DNA of 64,000 nucleotides from the NCBI GenBank assembly GCA_964570665.1, contig CAZMZH010000002.1, positions 124,001 through 188,000 on the forward strand, read 5' to 3'. The translations under genes and the position numbers were made by a program. The DNA is from JAJDAT01 sp964570665. GTDB taxonomy: Bacteria; Nitrospinota; Nitrospinia; Nitrospinales; JAJDAT01. How positions within the stretch are numbered: position 1 is the first letter of the stretch; each line of letters begins with the position of its first letter. Below are positions 61,289 through 64,000 of this stretch, piece after piece. A model generated the notes under the pieces. It saw only the letters and a program-made list of their open reading frames with translations, was not told where the DNA came from and made no database searches.

Positions 61289-61292
61289 ACCT

Positions 61293-62297
61293 TTAGTTGA
61301 AAAGTTTACCTTGAGTGATGGTTTTAGAATCTTTATTTCCTTCAACAACCAGATGACCTATTGCGCCTTTAGCTACTCGAAATATACTATGGTCTACTAA
61401 GACATAAGATCCTGGCCAATTTACTTTGAATTCTACAATAGTGGAACCTGCTGCTGGAACAAGTGTAGTCTGAATATTTTTGTTTACTATTCCGCCAATA
61501 CCACCTTCAAGATAGACTTTGTCAAAGATTTCGCCAATTAAATGAAGGGAAGAGGCTTTATTCGGTCCAATATTTCCAAAATAAATTCGGACAGTTTCCC
61601 CAACGTTTGCTTTCAAAGCATTTTTATCTAACAAAGCTCCTTCTCTACCATTAAATACAACATAAGTAGGATTTTCCGCTAATCCGCGGTCCATATCAAA
61701 GCTTGCTTCGCCATTTACGGGTTCAGAAGTGTAAAACTCGCTTTGCATTACATAATACTCTCGATCAACTTTGGGTAAACCTCCTTCTGGCTCTATTAAT
61801 ATGAGACCGTACATTCCATTTGAAATATGATCGACGATGGACCCTGCTGCACAATGATAAATAAAAAGGCCAGGAGCCATAGCGTTGAATGTAAAAGTTT
61901 TAGTTTCGCCAGGTGCGACCGTACTTAAAGCCGCCCCCCCATGGGCTCCATTTACCGCATGAATATCAATATTATGAGGTTGAGTATTAGTTTTTGCATT
62001 TGATAAATGGAATTCTACGTTATCTCCCACTCGAATTCTTGCCATAGGACCTGGGACAGTCCCGTTAAAACTCCAATACCCATATTTGATTTCATGCGAA
62101 ACTTCAGAAACGTATTCCTTTGCTTCTAAGTTAACCACAACAGTAGTTGCGCTATTTCGTTTTATCGGAGGAGGAACATTTGGAGCGGTAGCTAATGTTG
62201 CCGTTTCTTTAGCAAAAACGCCAGCCGCTCCATATAAGCTAATTAATAAAAAAACGATAAAAAATTTAAAAAACTGAGATTTTTTATATGGACTCAT
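61293..62297 (-). CDS. nirK: Copper nitrite reductase (NirK), complete ligand set
   Basis: 334 residues with signal peptide (FFIVFLLISLYGAAGVFA). Type-1 copper ligands His108, Cys149, His157 and Met162; type-2 ligands His113 and His148; Asp111 for proton transfer; SLHLIGEIFDK in domain 2. All key residues of canonical NirK are present. AAGGAG lies 7 bases before the ATG. It lies 96 bp after ric and before the hairpin at 61256; the companion nirK follows. Confidence 0.95.
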   Translation of the reverse strand: MSPYKKSQFFKFFIVFLLISLYGAAGVFAKETATLATAPNVPPPIKRNSATTVVVNLEAKEYVSEVSHEIKYGYWSFNGTVPGPMARIRVGDNVEFHLSNAKTNTQPHNIDIHAVNGAHGGAALSTVAPGETKTFTFNAMAPGLFIYHCAAGSIVDHISNGMYGLILIEPEGGLPKVDREYYVMQSEFYTSEPVNGEASFDMDRGLAENPTYVVFNGREGALLDKNALKANVGETVRIYFGNIGPNKASSLHLIGEIFDKVYLEGGIGGIVNKNIQTTLVPAAGSTIVEFKVNWPGSYVLVDHSIFRVAKGAIGHLVVEGNKDSKTITQGKLFN

Positions 62298-62379
62298 CGG
62301 ACTTCTCCTTATACATTTAAAAGTTTAAAATAACCTCAAAGAGCTTTACCAGGGCAGAAGAGGTTAGTAAAAAATTAAA

Positions 62380-62394
62380 ATAACAATTTGTTAT
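62380..62394. promoter_or_regulatory. AT-rich palindrome upstream of nirK at 61293-62297
   Basis: ATAACAA-T-TTGTTAT is a perfect 7-bp inverted repeat overlapping the ric stop codon and lying 83 bp upstream of the nirK start. It could be an operator, but no regulator consensus is recognised. Confidence 0.3.
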
Positions 62395-63128
62395 CAAGAT
62401 ATTTGTGTTGCAATTTTTTGTCGGATTAAAACTTTTGAAAAAAGGATATTGTTTTCCTTATGTGTGTGAATGAGAAGGTCGTTTTCCAACGCCTCTAGTT
62501 TTTTATACAAATAGGTAAGAGTGTTGCAGGCATCATCCGGGATAGAAAAATTACCGGTAAGTTTTCTAATGCCTCTTAATAGGTTTCCCAGGTCTTCGTG
62601 TTGTTCTGTCATAACCTTAATGGGAATATGCATATTCTTTAATGCTTTCTTCGCCGCGAAGCCATCGTTTTCCAAGTTTTGAATCATTGGAAATAATATG
62701 GCTTCTTCTTTCATAAGGTGAGGCTCAAGTTCGTCACGAAGCGCTTTTAACTCTTTGCTTAAGTCATGGAGTTCAGGATGTTTTTGGCCGTGAGCTTTTA
62801 AGACCTTAGTCATCATTTGAGTTAGTTCAGGCAAAAGATCTTTCATTTTTTGGTGATGGTTGACTAAGATATTTTCAATTAATTCTTGCGAGCTTAATGA
62901 GTTCCAGTTTTTCTGATTAGAAAAGGTTTCGTTAGAAGATGATCGATTCAATTGGTTTAGAACCTCGTTTGGATCCAATCCCTTTTCGGAACAAACGACG
63001 TTTAAAGGTTTCGTTCCTCTGCAACAAAAATCGATATTAAGTTTTTTAAAAGTTTTAATAGCAATCTGAGGGTTTAGCGTTGCAAAATTTCGGACTTCGC
63101 TTTGAATTGTTAAGTTTTGAAAATTCAT
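62394..63128 (-). CDS. ric: Iron-sulfur cluster repair di-iron protein (Ric/YtfE/ScdA)
   Basis: A 244-residue hemerythrin-like protein that repairs Fe-S clusters damaged by NO or oxidants. The N-terminal ScdA segment holds the paired cysteines in DFCCRGTKPL, followed by the di-iron helices with HHQKMKDLLPELT, HPELHDLSKELKALRDELE, PHLMKEEAILFPMI and IHTHKENNILF. It lies next to a second hemerythrin gene and an Rrf2 regulator, with an NsrR-like site just upstream. This fits a NO-detoxification role beside nirK. Confidence 0.95.
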   Translation of the reverse strand: MNFQNLTIQSEVRNFATLNPQIAIKTFKKLNIDFCCRGTKPLNVVCSEKGLDPNEVLNQLNRSSSNETFSNQKNWNSLSSQELIENILVNHHQKMKDLLPELTQMMTKVLKAHGQKHPELHDLSKELKALRDELEPHLMKEEAILFPMIQNLENDGFAAKKALKNMHIPIKVMTEQHEDLGNLLRGIRKLTGNFSIPDDACNTLTYLYKKLEALENDLLIHTHKENNILFSKVLIRQKIATQIS

Positions 63129-63165
63129 GGTATAAACCTCGTCGAATAAATGTTATATCGATAAA

Positions 63166-63181
63166 AAGACCTTTTTATCTT
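63166..63181. promoter_or_regulatory. NsrR-like inverted repeat before ric
   Basis: AAGACCTTTTTATCTT, 38 bp upstream of the ric ATG. It shares CTTTTTATCTTTAATTAG with the copy at 63660, and the AAGAT/ATCTT halves match the NO-responsive NsrR half-site style. Confidence 0.55.
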
Positions 63182-63208
63182 TAATTAGAGATGTTTTTAA
63201 ATTAAAGG

Positions 63209-63619
63209 CTAAGAAGCTCCATATTTAATTTCGTTGAACATTTCATAAAGTGCGTTTTCTTCTTTATAAATTCTGTGTCTAAGGGTGGCCAAAAGGTTTC
63301 CCAAATCGGCGGAAAACTCAATTCCATGGTTTTCTTTTTCGTATTTATTAAAGAAATCAACTGCGCCTTTAGAAATGGTTTCCATTTCAGATGAAAATGT
63401 TTGAGATATTTTTTTTATGTTTTCATTGTTTTGGCCAGCTTTTTCTAGGATAGGGTAAAGATGTTCATCTTCTTTTTCTAAATGCGATAAAAGAATTTGT
63501 TTGCAACTAAATAACAATTCTTTTGCTTCGGGAGAAACTCTTCCAAGCATCTTAACTCTATTTAGCTTTCTTATCAGAGTCCTATGTTCACTGTTCAAAT
63601 GTTGCGTTAGCGCTTTCAT
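63209..63619 (-). CDS. Hemerythrin-domain protein
   Basis: A 136-residue hemerythrin fold: LNSEHRTLIRKL, LSHLEKEDEHLYPILE and LRHRIYKEENALYEMF give the His/Glu di-iron ligands. Stand-alone proteins of this kind bind O2 or NO or supply iron for repair. It is 80 bp before ric on the same strand and has its own NsrR-like site 41 bp upstream. Likely part of the nitrosative stress response. Confidence 0.9.
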   Translation of the reverse strand: MKALTQHLNSEHRTLIRKLNRVKMLGRVSPEAKELLFSCKQILLSHLEKEDEHLYPILEKAGQNNENIKKISQTFSSEMETISKGAVDFFNKYEKENHGIEFSADLGNLLATLRHRIYKEENALYEMFNEIKYGAS

Positions 63620-63659
63620 GATTTTTCCTTAAAAGATTCAGAAGAATTAAATATATAAA

Positions 63660-63675
63660 AAGATGTTTTTATCTT
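63660..63675. promoter_or_regulatory. NsrR-like inverted repeat before the hemerythrin gene
   Basis: AAGAT-GTTTTT-ATCTT, the best symmetric copy of the three, 41 bp upstream of the hemerythrin ATG. The left half AAGATGTTT follows the NsrR half-site. Confidence 0.6.
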
Positions 63676-63713
63676 TAATTAGGTGCAGTGTAGTATTTAT
63701 AATTAAGGATGTC

Positions 63714-63729
63714 AAGGTCTTTTTATCTT
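63714..63729. promoter_or_regulatory. Third NsrR-like element
   Basis: AAGGTCTTTTTATCTT, between the hemerythrin and Rrf2 genes, 125 bp before the Rrf2 start. It is less symmetric than the other copies and may help control either direction. Confidence 0.4.
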
Positions 63730-63814
63730 TTTTATTGATTTTGGTCTGAATTTCCAAATTGCCTCGATCTAAGACCTTTAACATGTGCAATAATAGGTTT
63801 TATTGATAGAATCG

Positions 63815-63840
63815 AAATTGCCAAACAAAATAGGCAATTT
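63815..63840 (+). promoter_or_regulatory. Inverted repeat just upstream of the Rrf2 gene
   Basis: AAATTGCC and GGCAATTT form perfect 8-bp arms with a 10-base loop, ending 14 bp before the start and immediately before the AGAGG ribosome site. It could be an autoregulatory operator or a hairpin limiting translation. Confidence 0.5.
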
Positions 63841-63854
63841 TAGAGGACCATAAA

Positions 63855-64000
63855 ATGATTTCTCAAACTTCCGAATATGCACTCCGGGCCATTGTTTGCT
63901 TGGCGCTTTCTCCAGAAACGCCTAAAACCACGGCAGATATAGCCAAAATAACAAAAGTACCTGAATATTATCTTTCCAAAGTTATGTTAGTTTTGGCAAA
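63855..64000 (+). CDS. Rrf2-family transcription regulator (partial, cut by window edge)
   Basis: The first 48 residues read MISQTSEYALRAIVCLALS and then ITKVPEYYLSKVMLVL, the winged helix-turn-helix start of the Rrf2 family (NsrR, IscR). The Cys ligands of the cluster, further on, are outside the window, so NsrR-like or IscR-like identity cannot be checked. AGAGG lies 8 bases before the ATG. Its position next to NO-detoxification genes with repeated NsrR-like sites suggests an NsrR role. Confidence 0.9.
   Translation, partial: MISQTSEYALRAIVCLALSPETPKTTADIAKITKVPEYYLSKVMLVLA

Noticed and set aside
1..64000. tRNA, rRNA, CRISPR, prophage or insertion sequence
   Set aside because: No cloverleaf T-loop (GGTTCGAATCC-like) outside genes, no regular repeat-spacer pattern, no transposase or integrase frames and no terminal inverted repeats were seen by eye.

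Overview
The window is about 64 kb of low-GC DNA from a Gram-negative bacterium. It encodes lipoproteins, Tat and Sec signal peptides, an outer-membrane barrel, periplasmic redox proteins and copper nitrite reductases. The block ffh-rpsP-khpA-rimM-trmD-(SPOUT methylase)-rplS, the many PAS, MCP, HDOD and CheB-like signalling proteins, and the tandem nirK genes fit a Deltaproteobacteria- or Nitrospinota-like lineage. There is no rRNA or other decisive marker, so this placement is an inference. I saw no tRNA, rRNA, CRISPR array, insertion sequence or phage gene.

Layout: 1-6.4 kb (all minus) holds a cut-off GDSL esterase, pcm, a MoeB-rhodanese adenylyltransferase, a class I aminotransferase, and an HDOD/CheB-like signalling pair. 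6.7-11.0 kb is a minus-strand run dapF-dapA-dapB followed by a Tat-exported molybdopterin oxidoreductase and an SUMF1-fold lipoprotein. 11.2-22.8 kb carries a membrane-fused spermidine-synthase-like protein, a 1260-residue ammonium transporter-histidine kinase fusion, a cupin, a soluble tandem-PAS chemoreceptor, a triple-PAS RsbU-type phosphatase and a TPR protein. 22.9-28.1 kb looks like surface glycan or glycoconjugate genes (radical SAM, WbqC, SDR epimerase, GT4). 28-35 kb has a diguanylate cyclase, queC and the ribosome/SRP block. 35.1-38.6 kb is a plus-strand cluster of exported proteins (His-rich protein, Cys/Met-rich barrel, cytochrome c, TlpA-like thioredoxin, an unknown). 39-47.6 kb has a membrane chemoreceptor, a J-domain protein followed by a roughly 20-repeat Sel1 protein, and a cNMP-binding/PAS protein preceded by two palindromes.

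47.6-54.6 kb is the most unusual operon-like run: an adenylation enzyme with a truncated condensation domain and no carrier domain, an AmrS-type radical SAM protein with an extra C-terminal domain, a trans-sulfuration-type PLP enzyme, a stand-alone carrier protein and an MBOAT-like membrane protein whose usual histidine is replaced. The adenylation + carrier + MBOAT trio has the logic of the Dlt aminoacyl-export system.

56.8-58.6 kb shows decay: a histidine-kinase relic with stop codons, and a sigma-54 activator frame split by an in-frame TAG. Next to it, a ceramidase-like membrane protein has a perfect CRP-consensus palindrome upstream. The right end (59.9-64 kb) is a nitrite/NO module: two divergent copper nitrite reductases, a Ric/YtfE repair protein, a hemerythrin and the start of an Rrf2 regulator. 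Three copies of an NsrR-like inverted repeat suggest shared NO-responsive control.
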